The notes beneath the pieces are model-generated. The model was not told the origin of the DNA. It did not search any database and saw nothing but the letters and a program-made list of their open reading frames with translations. From contig DAOVOU010000073.1 in NCBI GenBank assembly GCA_030629475.1, positions 1 through 8,119 on the forward strand: DNA of 8,119 nucleotides. Reading direction: 5' to 3'. Of the stretch, positions 1-6,366 are shown one piece after another; within the stretch, counting starts at the first letter, position 1, and each line of letters begins with the position of its first letter. The translations under genes were made by a program, and so were the position numbers. This DNA is from Desulfobacterales bacterium (lineage in GTDB: Bacteria > Desulfobacterota > Desulfobacteria > Desulfobacterales > C00003060).

Positions 1-65
1 CAAATAGGAACTCATGGCCAAGGCGGGTGGGCCGCAAACAACGAGCGTGCTCTCGCCCCGGACTT
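1..65 (-). other. Possible partial coding frame running off the left edge
   Basis: On the minus strand, just past the THUMP gene's stop codon, one frame stays open to the window edge and reads ...ESTLVVCGPPALAMSSYL. Its hydrophobic strand followed by CGPPA looks protein-like rather than random. The only ATG in this frame is at 15-13 and has no Shine-Dalgarno sequence; an upstream TAG at about 93-91 limits how far the frame could start inside the THUMP gene. Too little is visible to name a family, and the segment could equally be an untranslated spacer before the next gene. Confidence 0.2.
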
Positions 66-614
66 CTAGTCCAGCCTGAGAAAGGGATATCTATTCATAT
101 CTTCACGTTTCCAGAGGGCGCAACCAGCTCTTGGGCCAACCGTTTCAATTACAACAATGGCATCGGGGTCTTCAAAAACGACATGCCCTGGGCTTTCGGC
201 CCTGTCGAGTGCTTCCAGAAGAAAATCATCCAACAAACGCTCTTCCTTCATGGAAGACAGCCTCCCCTTGAATCCTCGACGGTGCATGCGGACATGAAAA
301 CTCTTTCCTTTGAGCGCCGGCACCCAGGCAAGGACCGTTTCTTTGCTTTTGGCTTCAAATTCTTCGGGCGTCTGAAAGCTGAAGGTATGCGTCACCGGCA
401 CCAGGCGGCTGATGAACGAGAGGCCCTTGGCGTTTTCTACAATCAGTTCTTCCAAGGCCTTCAGCGTTTCTTGAACGTCATCCATCCGCATTACCACGAC
501 ATTGAAGAAGTCAGTTTTCCTTACGGTACCATATTCCTTGAGAAACTCGCATGCCGCGGGAAAATGCCCTTCGCGAACGCTGACGACAACATTCCAATCC
601 TTCATCCTGTCCAA
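66..614 (-). CDS. Stand-alone THUMP-domain (Tan1-like) RNA-binding protein
   Basis: A 182-aa protein that appears to consist only of a THUMP-type RNA-binding module. THUMP domains dock the 3' end of tRNA in tRNA-modifying enzymes such as ThiI and tRNA methyltransferases; stand-alone forms resemble Tan1, which assists tRNA acetylation. Visible signs: an alpha/beta N-terminal half (residues 5-75), then the diagnostic FHVRMHRRGFKG block (107-118), the strand VVFEDPDAIVVIETVG (145-160) and the terminal RYPFLRLD. No catalytic domain follows. Start choice: a TTG at 614-612 lies 5 nt after a GGAGG core; the ATG three codons inside (605) would have a 14-nt spacer. The SD overlaps the stop of the small ORF upstream (627-857), implying coupled translation. 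The family is fairly sure; the substrate and partner enzyme are not visible. Confidence 0.78.
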   Translation of the reverse strand: MDRMKDWNVVVSVREGHFPAACEFLKEYGTVRKTDFFNVVVMRMDDVQETLKALEELIVENAKGLSFISRLVPVTHTFSFQTPEEFEAKSKETVLAWVPALKGKSFHVRMHRRGFKGRLSSMKEERLLDDFLLEALDRAESPGHVVFEDPDAIVVIETVGPRAGCALWKREDMNRYPFLRLD

Positions 615-616
615 GT

Positions 617-629
617 TCCCCTCCCCTTA
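617..629 (-). promoter_or_regulatory. Shine-Dalgarno sequence of the THUMP gene overlapping the upstream stop
   Basis: The minus strand reads TAAGGGGAGGGGAAC and then the TTG start. The TAA is the stop codon of the preceding small ORF. The purine run favours the TTG start at 614 over the ATG at 605 and links translation of the two genes. Confidence 0.55.
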
Positions 630-857
630 ACCCTTTTCTGGGTCAACTTCCTGGATGACCTCACGTCTGATCGCCTCATAACGATCTACCACCATTGCTG
701 CAAACCGCTGCTCGAGTTTCTCCTGATGACGTCGGCAGTGGTCGTCGTAACCGTGAGCCGTCCCCTTCCGGGCAGCGCGACCAGAGGTTGTCCCGGCGTC
801 AGCAAAACGCTCTCCTGTGGCGATCCTGGCCGCTTCTTCTTGCGGAGCTTTCTGCAT
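627..857 (-). CDS. Small uncharacterised basic/charged protein
   Basis: I do not recognise this ORF. Taken from the ATG at 857 it encodes 76 aa beginning MQKAPQEEAARIATGE and ending EVIQEVDPEKG; the frame is open further up to an ATG at 953, which would overlap the end of the aminotransferase gene by 38 bases. The C-terminal third (KLEQRFAAMVVDRYEAIRRE) has the spacing of an amphipathic helix; the middle is rich in Arg, Gly and Ala. Support for reality: it fills an otherwise empty 300-bp gap between two same-strand genes, and its stop codon is embedded in the SD of the THUMP gene. Against: the SD at 857 is weak (ATAAGG about 10 nt upstream) and no family is evident. It could be a spacer ORF. 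Confidence 0.42.
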   Translation of the reverse strand: MQKAPQEEAARIATGERFADAGTTSGRAARKGTAHGYDDHCRRHQEKLEQRFAAMVVDRYEAIRREVIQEVDPEKG

Positions 858-915
858 ATACAGCGGCCTTATCTTCGCTGAAAGGTGTTTACCAGGCTGC
901 AGTTTTTCAATCCAC

Positions 916-1917
916 CTAAAGCAGCTTCCGCAGCGCATCGACGACGCATTCATTATCCTCTGGCAACGCTGTTGTTACCCGCATGAATGATTTGCCTAGC
1001 ATGGGGTCCTTCAAGGGTTTGATGAAGATGCCATGCTCCCGCATCCGTTCGGCCAATTGGGTCGCGTCGTAAGGTGCGAAGTCTGCGAGGAAAAAGTAGG
1101 TTTCAGTTGGAAACGTACGCACACCGAGCCCCCGCAACTGAAGGCTGAGTTGCCCAGTCCAGTCACGCAGTTGGTTCATGCGGTCCCGGACCTTGTCTTC
1201 ATGTTCTAGAGTCGCCACTGCCGCAGCCTGGCTGGGACGAGCCAGTGGATATGCGTCATTGCTCGTATTGAGCTCGTTGGCCAGCCGCTCAGGGAGGACA
1301 GCATACCCCACGCGGAAGCCGGCCAGGCTGTGGGCTTTGGAAAATGTACGTGTGACGATCAGGTTCTCGTACCGACTGACCAGGTGTACAACTGATTCAC
1401 CCGCAACACCAATGAATGCCTCATCGACCAAGAACCACGTATCCGGATGCCTCGCGAGGAGGCCGGGTAGGGGTGACATGTCAAACGTGCCTCCGTTCGG
1501 GTTGTTGGGATTGACGATCACTACTATCGTGGTCTCCTTTGGCAGTTTCAACTTCTCCAAGTCAAAGGCAAAGTCGTCTTCAGGAGACAGACGGGTCTCT
1601 GTGTAGTGCTGAGCAATTTCTGGGAACAAGGCATAAGTGGGCGTCAACAGATGCACGCACTGTCCGAAACGGTCAAAAATCTGACGCAGGATGAGCTCGG
1701 AACCTGCATTGATGTGTAACAGCCGCTCTGATATACCCAGACACTCGCTAATCAGTCGTCGCAAGGGCTCAGAATAGGCCTCAGTGTAGTAGTTGCTTCG
1801 CGGTAGCTCGGCTTGAGCCGCCGCGATTGCCTCCTCGATTGGCGGCAACGGGTTCTCGCAGAGAAGCAGCTTAATGCCTTTGAAAGCCCCTCCGCCCTTT
1901 TCAAGAATTGACGTCAT
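916..1917 (-). CDS. HisC/CobD-like PLP-dependent aminotransferase (fold type I)
   Basis: A 333-aa class I/II aminotransferase of the histidinol-phosphate aminotransferase/threonine-phosphate decarboxylase group (COG0079). Landmarks: INAGSELI (69-76, cofactor phosphate region), VNPNNPNGG (135-143, Asn contacting the PLP ring), VDEAF (164-168, Asp to the pyridine nitrogen), TRTFSKAHSLAGFRVGY (189-205) with the Schiff-base lysine K194, and RVTTALPEDN (313-322) with the carboxylate-binding Arg313. All catalytic positions look intact; the length is slightly short for HisC (usually about 350-370) because the N-terminus is compact. The ATG at 1917 has GGGAGG about 12 nt upstream, a long but usable spacing. 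There are no histidine or cobalamin genes around it, so the substrate cannot be fixed; it may be true HisC, a CobD-like enzyme or an amino-acid aminotransferase with a distinct role. Confidence 0.85.
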   Translation of the reverse strand: MTSILEKGGGAFKGIKLLLCENPLPPIEEAIAAAQAELPRSNYYTEAYSEPLRRLISECLGISERLLHINAGSELILRQIFDRFGQCVHLLTPTYALFPEIAQHYTETRLSPEDDFAFDLEKLKLPKETTIVVIVNPNNPNGGTFDMSPLPGLLARHPDTWFLVDEAFIGVAGESVVHLVSRYENLIVTRTFSKAHSLAGFRVGYAVLPERLANELNTSNDAYPLARPSQAAAVATLEHEDKVRDRMNQLRDWTGQLSLQLRGLGVRTFPTETYFFLADFAPYDATQLAERMREHGIFIKPLKDPMLGKSFMRVTTALPEDNECVVDALRKLL

Positions 1918-1981
1918 GTTGTCTCAATACCTCCCTGCTTCTATGCGGCGGGCTGAGAGCTATGCTCGCCCTCGCCACTGT

Positions 1982-2995
1982 TCATAGCCCTACGCCGTCA
2001 ATCTTAGCCCCGCACTCCGGGCAATTTCCGGCATCTATTCGGTTTCGTATTAGTTGAAAGCCATAACGCTCAATGAGTACCGACCCGCAGGTGTAGCAGT
2101 ACGTGTTCTCATCGCCTTCACCGGGCACGTTTCCCTCGTACACATACCGCAGACCTTCTTCCACGCCTATTTTACGAGCGCGGCGGAGGGTGGCGACCGG
2201 AGTTCGTGATTTGTTCAACATCTTATACGCGGGATAAAACTGAGTGACGTGCCATGGCACTTCGGGCCCGGCGCTTTTCACAAAACGGGCTATCTCCTGC
2301 AGTTCTTCCTCTCCATCGTTCAGGCCTGGGATAATGAGCGTTGTCACTTCTACCCACACACCCAGTTCTTTCATCAGTTGGATCGTTTTCAGAACCGGCT
2401 TAAGTCGCGCTCCGCAGACCTCCTTGTAAGACTTGTCATTAAATGTCTTTACGTCGACGTTAATGGCGTCCAGATATGGCGCGAGTCGGCGTGCCGCTTC
2501 GCTGCTCATATATCCATTACTTACGAATACGTTTTTTATGCCTTCCTTTTGAGCTAACACGGCGGTATCATAAGCAAATTCATAAAAGATAGTTGGTTCG
2601 GTGTATGTGTAGGCGATCGTTTTGCAGCCGGCAGCTTTTGCAGCCATGACAATCTGTTCGGGTGTGCGGTCCTGGCCGATGATTTCACCCCTGTGTTCAC
2701 GGGGATACTGAGAGATATCAAAATTCTGGCAATGCTTGCAGTGAAAGTTGCAACCCACCGTCCCAATAGAAAAAGCCTTTGAGCCGGGCAGGAAATTGAA
2801 TAACGGCTTTTTCTCTATGGGATCAATATGTTCGGCGATAATTTTACCATATACAAGACTGTAAAGCTTTCCGCTTCGGTTTTCCCTTACACTGCAAATA
2901 CCCCTTTTCCCCTCTTTGATCTTGCACCGGTGGTTGCAGAGATTACAGCGAACCGCGCCTTCTGTAAGGGATACGTAAAACATCGCCTCTTTCAT
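1982..2995 (-). CDS. amrS: AmmeMemoRadiSam-system radical SAM enzyme
   Basis: A 337-aa radical SAM protein of the AmrS family, one of three proteins (with an AMMECR1-domain and a Memo-like protein) that define the AmmeMemoRadiSam system; its reaction is unsettled as far as I know. Visible: an N-terminal cysteine group C17-x2-C20-x3-C24 and C34, then the radical SAM motif CNFHCKHC (C82-x3-C86-x2-C89) that ligates the SAM-binding 4Fe-4S cluster, a TIM-barrel region with YTYTEPTIFYEF (130-140) and NVDVKTF (179-185), and a C-terminal zinc-ribbon-like set C300/C303 and C325/C328. The ATG at 2995 follows a strong AAAGGAGGA with 5-nt spacing. The start lies 37 bases after the stop of the small zinc-ribbon gene. 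No AMMECR1 or Memo gene occurs in this window. The family assignment is secure; the pathway is not. Confidence 0.92.
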   Translation of the reverse strand: MKEAMFYVSLTEGAVRCNLCNHRCKIKEGKRGICSVRENRSGKLYSLVYGKIIAEHIDPIEKKPLFNFLPGSKAFSIGTVGCNFHCKHCQNFDISQYPREHRGEIIGQDRTPEQIVMAAKAAGCKTIAYTYTEPTIFYEFAYDTAVLAQKEGIKNVFVSNGYMSSEAARRLAPYLDAINVDVKTFNDKSYKEVCGARLKPVLKTIQLMKELGVWVEVTTLIIPGLNDGEEELQEIARFVKSAGPEVPWHVTQFYPAYKMLNKSRTPVATLRRARKIGVEEGLRYVYEGNVPGEGDENTYCYTCGSVLIERYGFQLIRNRIDAGNCPECGAKIDGVGL

Positions 2996-3000
2996 CTCGA

Positions 3001-3009
3001 TCCTCCTTT
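3001..3009 (-). promoter_or_regulatory. Strong Shine-Dalgarno sequence of amrS
   Basis: The minus strand reads AAAGGAGGA, then TCGAG, then ATG. This near-perfect anti-16S match fixes the start at 2995. Confidence 0.7.
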
Positions 3010-3032
3010 GGCAACAGAGATAACCATAGAAT

Positions 3033-3254
3033 CTACTCCCGCGTCATGGTGGCCCTGCACTTGGGACATTTTTGCTCAAAGCAAGGGGTTCCGAGCTGGT
3101 GGGAAACTCGTTCACCACAGCTCGGGCAAACGCAGTATCCGCCGGGTCCGGCGCCAAACCCACCACCTTGTCCGCGTCCGCCACCGCCTTGCCTGATGCC
3201 TCTACCTGTTCCAGGGCCTTGACCCTTTGGGCCTGTTCCGTCTCTTCGTGGCAT
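3033..3254 (-). CDS. Small Gly-rich zinc-ribbon protein with DUF5320-type N-terminus
   Basis: A 73-aa protein that starts MPRRDGTGPKGQGPGTGRG, the typical opening of small DUF5320-like proteins often found beside NifX/ORP-type genes in anaerobes. A Gly-rich segment (about 11-39) follows, then a compact metal-binding ribbon: YCVCPSCGERV with C41, C43 and C46, then C58, and C63-x2-C66. The pairs C43/C46 and C63/C66 could hold one zinc or iron; C41 and C58 are extra. The SD AAGGAGGG lies about 7 nt before the ATG. It starts 16 nt after the stop of the PAS/zinc-ribbon gene, so both probably share a transcript. No enzymatic motif is present. A metal chaperone or docking role is inference from context. 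Confidence 0.8.
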   Translation of the reverse strand: MPRRDGTGPKGQGPGTGRGIRQGGGGRGQGGGFGAGPGGYCVCPSCGERVSHQLGTPCFEQKCPKCRATMTRE

Positions 3255-3270
3255 CTTGTTTCCCTCCTTT

Positions 3271-3817
3271 TTAGTCCTTGGTCTGGACTTTTTTCAATCC
3301 TCTCATCCAAAAACCAAGCAATTCTATTCCCTGTACCTTAATTTTAAACTCCGGGCCTCCACACTCGGGTATATAGCAGGTGACGTTTATAAAATCACAC
3401 TTCTCACCGCATTCAGGGCAGACATCCGGAGGCAGTGAGGCTATTATGATAAACCCACATTTTGAACATTTCCAGTAGGTCAAGCCACACTGAGGGCAGA
3501 TATCTCCCCACCTGTTATGGATTGTGGTTTCCACCCGGACAACGGGATTTTGGCGGCTGAGAACTGTTTTCGGAGGACAAATGGTGTTGCACATTCCGCC
3601 TCGCAAGATATCGCCACAATAGTGGCCCATTACCTCCTCAGCTGAATAACCGGTCACCTCCTCAGCCCAGCGATTGAAACCGGTGATGTTCAATTTCGGG
3701 ATTCGCAGTCATAACAGCTACCGGTAGACTATCAATGATAAATTTGTAGAAAGTTGGGATGTGAGTATCGTTGATATCCTTGTTTACAGCATCTGGATTT
3801 TTACTATTACCGCCCAC
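3271..3817 (-). pseudogene. PAS domain fused to a rubredoxin/zinc-ribbon module, broken by a +1 frameshift
   Basis: Two overlapping frames together make one protein of about 181 aa. The first part starts at GTG 3817 with AAGGAG 6-7 nt upstream, overlapping the CooC stop, and reads ...YKFIIDSLPVAVMTANPE, the classic first strand of a PAS domain; it then leaves frame and stops at 3664-3662. The second part (3271-3693, from a TTG codon) continues the PAS motif exactly: LNITGFNRWAEEVTGYSAEEV. The shift lies at GAAATTG near 3693-3697, consistent with one extra A in an A run. After the Cys-bearing PAS segment (GGMCNTICPP) comes a metal-binding region with CPQC, CSKC, CPECGEKC and CYIPECGG, of rubredoxin/zinc-ribbon type. 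The role is probably redox or metal sensing. The break may be a true mutation or a sequencing error; programmed shifting is less likely. Confidence 0.75.
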
Positions 3818-3826
3818 AAGATCTCC

Positions 3827-4678
3827 TTAACTTTGTACTGCTCTTTCTAATCTCTCGACAATTTGTTTTACCTCTTCCAAGGCCTCACATTTGTCAAGAG
3901 CGGTCCCCTCCAAACCTGCCTTTGCTATTTTAGGATCGTGATGTACTAAGCCTATAGTTTTAACGTTCCTCTTTTTTAACTCTTTTATCATTATGGATTC
4001 CATTTCTTTTGACTGAACTTTATTTAACAACGCCCAGACCTTTTCTATCCCCATTGCTTTACAGAGTTTAACCACTTTTTCTGCAATCGAAAAAGACTCA
4101 AAAGTAGGGTCAACATCGGTAAGGACAACGTCTACATTTTTCTCTACCCCCCTGCCAAAATGTTCTAGCCCTGCTTCAATATCAATCAAAGTCACTTGCC
4201 CTCCCTTCACTATGAAATCCCTCGTTACTTTCGACATAGGCCCATCGCAACCCTCACAAGCCTCTTTAATTTTCCCTACCTGGAATAACACTATTCCTTC
4301 CTTTTGAAAAAAGTATTCAGATGGAATTTCATCTAAATCTATGTTCCTTTCCGTAATCGGTAAAGCATCGTCTTTTCTGGTTAGTGGCGCTGGATTATCT
4401 ACCGGACATTCTACCCTTATCCTTCCCCCAAAAAACTCTATAAGGGGCTTAGGGCTTCTCTTTACTCCGAACATCATCCGAGCTAACCCACCAGGATTGG
4501 AAGCATCGCCATCTAAAGCAATCACTTCATATCCTTTCTCATGCAATGCGTCTGCCATCAAGGCAACAATGGAGCTTTTGCCGCTTCCTCCCTTGCCACC
4601 AACCAATATTCTCTTTCCAGATAATGGTCTTCCGAGTTCTTGGCCCTGAGCTGTTTTTTCTTTACTTGTTTTAGACAT
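3827..4678 (-). CDS. CooC-like P-loop ATPase (MinD/ParA superfamily, metal-centre maturation)
   Basis: A 283-aa SIMIBI-class ATPase closest to CooC (COG3640), the nickel-insertion ATPase of carbon monoxide dehydrogenase. Visible: a deviant Walker A GGKGGSGKSS (27-36) with signature lysine K29 and catalytic K34; ALDGDASNPGGL (54-65), matching the nucleotide-responsive Asp region; CEGCDGP (C141-x2-C144) where CooC carries its metal-binding cysteine pair (CxC in characterised CooC, CxxC here); DIEAGLEHFGRG (166-177), highly characteristic of the family; and LLNKVQ (218-223). The ATG at 4678 has AAGGGA 7 nt upstream, overlapping the stop of the exporter remnant. The frame is open to 4858, but that extension overlaps the remnant and lacks family features. 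No CO dehydrogenase gene is in view, so the client is unknown; maturation of another Ni or Fe-S protein fits the setting. Confidence 0.85.
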   Translation of the reverse strand: MSKTSKEKTAQGQELGRPLSGKRILVGGKGGSGKSSIVALMADALHEKGYEVIALDGDASNPGGLARMMFGVKRSPKPLIEFFGGRIRVECPVDNPAPLTRKDDALPITERNIDLDEIPSEYFFQKEGIVLFQVGKIKEACEGCDGPMSKVTRDFIVKGGQVTLIDIEAGLEHFGRGVEKNVDVVLTDVDPTFESFSIAEKVVKLCKAMGIEKVWALLNKVQSKEMESIMIKELKKRNVKTIGLVHHDPKIAKAGLEGTALDKCEALEEVKQIVERLERAVQS

Positions 4679-4688
4679 CTCTATTCCC

Positions 4689-5063
4689 TTATTTTGATGT
4701 ATTACCTGCGCTAATTTCAAGCAACCTGTTTTCACACCCCAGGGCAAAAAGTACGCTCCCCACTGTGAGCCCGAATGCAAGATTAAAGGCTTTGATAAGC
4801 ACGGAGTCTTTTGTGCTATAGGACAGCAAAGGGAGCATTCCGTGCCCATCTTGTACAAATGATGCGGTGAAAAGCACGGAAAACGGGATCAGACCTTGCG
4901 CATACATCATCACAAATATGAGGTGTGGCCCAGACTCCGGAATTATTCCAATGAAGGCTGCTATTAGGAGTATCCACAGCATGTGCTCATGGACAAAGAT
5001 CTCCAGGGTCCAGAAGGCCTTTGTATCAAGAGGCCGATTACCCGTGAAGTCAGATTTGGGATG
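4689..5063 (-). pseudogene. C-terminal remnant of a 10-TM heavy-metal exporter (DUF2899-like)
   Basis: An open frame of 124 codons between a TAG at 5066-5064 and the TAA at 4689. Residues encoded from 4982 down carry the signature of the putative 10-TM heavy-metal/arsenic/manganese exporter family: GIIPESGPHLIFV, AQGLIPFSVLFTASFVQDGHGMLPLL, then a further hydrophobic helix (AFGLTVGSVLFALG). The similarity seems to continue upstream of the first ATG (AFWTLEIFVHEHMLW) into sequence without any ATG, GTG or TTG, so this is the tail of a longer gene whose first two-thirds are gone. Full-length members run to several hundred residues with about ten helices; only about three remain. The fragment begins 16 bases after the MBL hydrolase stop, so a deletion joined the two. 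A short peptide could still be made from the ATG at 4982, which has no clear SD. Confidence 0.7.
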
Positions 5064-5079
5064 CTACTCCTCACATCTT

Positions 5080-5730
5080 CTAAATTTCCAATACACTGCC
5101 TGCGCCACAATCAAGACATTGCTCCGGATAAAGACGCCTTATTTCCGATTTAAACTGAGTGCAATGACAAGGACAAACCAATTGTAAATCTATGAGGAGG
5201 TCGAATTCGCTGAATCCGTGTAGGCCTCCGATTAGACCGTGGACCTTTCCAAGTCTCGATGCAGCCTGAAGGATTGCCCTTACTCCTGGGTGTGAACACC
5301 CAGTAATTACAACCAAACCTTCTTTTGTCCTGACCACAAGAGATTGCTCCACGCCCTTGAGCTCACCCGTGGAAAAGATGTTTTCATGAATTTGAAAAGG
5401 TCCCTTAATGCTGACCACCTCTCTTGCAGCAACGGGTTTAGGACAGGAACTGGGGACATAAATCTTGACCTCTTTATTGAGGTTAATCAAATCTAAAAGT
5501 CCCCCTGTATGGTCCCAGTGAGCATGGGAAATGAAGATTTCTGCAATGGTACTGGGATCGATGCTGAGCTTGTCTAGATTGTGAAGAAGTATCAAGCCGC
5601 TGGCCCCGGTGTCAAAGAGAATCCTCTGACCATTCTCTACCTCTACGAGACAGGAAAAACCCCAGTCAGCTTTAAGGCCTTCTTTCAAGACTTCATTATC
5701 GTAGACAATGGTGATCTTCATATTGGACAA
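5080..5730 (-). CDS. MBL-fold metallo-hydrolase (COG1237 type)
   Basis: A 216-aa metallo-beta-lactamase-fold protein. The dinuclear metal site is complete: HAHWDHTGG (H69, H71, D73, H74), GCSHPG (H147), GGLHGF (H171) and CPCHCT (H189). The FDTGAS block (39-44) and the terminal CLDCGAGSVLEI are typical of the COG1237 subgroup, some members of which are annotated as dihydropterin-ribofuranosyl aminobenzene phosphate synthases; the actual substrate here is unknown. Extra cysteines around the last ligand (C186, C188, C190) are notable. The start is uncertain: TTG at 5730 or ATG at 5721 (MKITIVYDNEV); neither has a convincing SD, and the stop of the NifX-like gene lies only 23-32 bases upstream, so translational coupling is likely. 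MBL hydrolases of this kind often sit beside NifX/ORP-like genes in anaerobes. Confidence 0.88.
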   Translation of the reverse strand: MSNMKITIVYDNEVLKEGLKADWGFSCLVEVENGQRILFDTGASGLILLHNLDKLSIDPSTIAEIFISHAHWDHTGGLLDLINLNKEVKIYVPSSCPKPVAAREVVSIKGPFQIHENIFSTGELKGVEQSLVVRTKEGLVVITGCSHPGVRAILQAASRLGKVHGLIGGLHGFSEFDLLIDLQLVCPCHCTQFKSEIRRLYPEQCLDCGAGSVLEI

Positions 5731-5753
5731 TGAGGGCTTAGCCCATAATTTTG

Positions 5754-6308
5754 TTACTCTTTTTTCTTCTCTATTTCCTCAATCCGGCGCTGGATCTCAG
5801 CCAGCTCTTGTGCCAGCGTTTGAGCTCGGTTTTTCAGGTTGGCGATCTCCTCTTCTCGACTTGGCGAGGATGGGGGCACAGCCTGAGGTATCGGCCTCCC
5901 TCCAGGACCCATTCCCGGGACAAAACCTGGACCACGCCCCATCCCTCTCCCCATGCCGAAATAGGGACCTACGGTTGCTTGTTGAGTCGCCCGAAGCTTA
6001 CCAGAGTTATATGCCTGGAGAGCATCACGAATTTTACCGGTAATCCCGGTAAACATTTCTATCCCAGCAGCGGCCAAGACTTGAAAGGCGTTCGGGCCAA
6101 GGCTTCCGGTGATTATCGCTTCGACCCCTTTGCTGGTAACGAACTGCGCCGTGGCGATCCCGGCTCCCATAGCACCTACATTCGGGTTTTCAAGCGCTTC
6201 AAACTCCATGGTTTCTGGGTCAACGATAATAAAGTGCTGGCATCTCCCAAAACGGGGGTCCACATCACCATCGAGGCTTGGCTGGATTGCTGATATCGCA
6301 AGTCTCAT
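5754..6308 (-). CDS. NifX/NifB-family (ORP-like) metallocluster-binding protein with coiled-coil tail
   Basis: A 184-aa protein. Residues 1-110 form a dinitrogenase Fe-Mo cofactor biosynthesis (NifX/NafY-like) domain: MRLAIS, then DGDVDPRFGRCQHFIIVD (13-30), GAGIATAQFV (48-57) and EAIITGSLGPNAFQVL (63-78). This fold binds Fe-Mo, Mo-Cu or Fe-S clusters in NifX and in the Desulfovibrio orange protein. A low-complexity Gly/Met/Arg/Pro linker follows (117-148, with GMGRG repeats), then a charged heptad-like helix (151-184) predicted to be a coiled coil, which probably mediates oligomerisation or partner docking. The ATG at 6308 has AAGGAGGAG about 4 nt upstream. It is the first gene of the leftward series, 116 bp or so downstream of a predicted sigma-54 transcription start, and divergent from mrp, the arrangement known for orp operons. 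ORP function is inferred from context; no nitrogenase genes are visible. Confidence 0.88.
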   Translation of the reverse strand: MRLAISAIQPSLDGDVDPRFGRCQHFIIVDPETMEFEALENPNVGAMGAGIATAQFVTSKGVEAIITGSLGPNAFQVLAAAGIEMFTGITGKIRDALQAYNSGKLRATQQATVGPYFGMGRGMGRGPGFVPGMGPGGRPIPQAVPPSSPSREEEIANLKNRAQTLAQELAEIQRRIEEIEKKKE

Positions 6309-6343
6309 CTTCTCCTCCTTAAATGCAAACTCACCTGCCTAAT

Positions 6344-6366
6344 TGAGCCCGCGCACGATGGGCTCA
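6344..6366. promoter_or_regulatory. 7-bp inverted repeat in the leader of the NifX/ORP-like operon
   Basis: TGAGCCC (6344-6350) and GGGCTCA (6360-6366) are perfect inverted repeats with a 9-nt spacer. The site lies 36 bp upstream of the NifX/ORP-like start codon and downstream of the predicted sigma-54 start, so it would be transcribed. It could fold as an RNA hairpin or serve as a regulator-binding palindrome. No U-tract follows on either strand, so it is not a standard terminator. Confidence 0.45.

Noticed and set aside
27..881. Long plus-strand open frame (284 codons)
   Set aside because: It lies antisense to the THUMP gene and the small ORF, lacks a ribosome binding site and any family motif, and the minus-strand THUMP protein has clear domain signatures. 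It is a shadow of GC-rich coding sequence.
3690..3700. Programmed +1 frameshift in the PAS gene
   Set aside because: No slippery codon pair, stop codon at the shift site or internal SD is evident; a one-base indel in an A run is the simpler explanation.
4679..4858. N-terminal extension of the CooC-like protein from ATG 4858
   Set aside because: The extra 60 residues overlap the exporter remnant in another frame and lie outside the ATPase fold, while ATG 4678 has a good SD and standard spacing.
6344..6366. Rho-independent terminator between the divergent genes
   Set aside because: The inverted repeat has no T-tract on either side, and no transcript is expected to end there.
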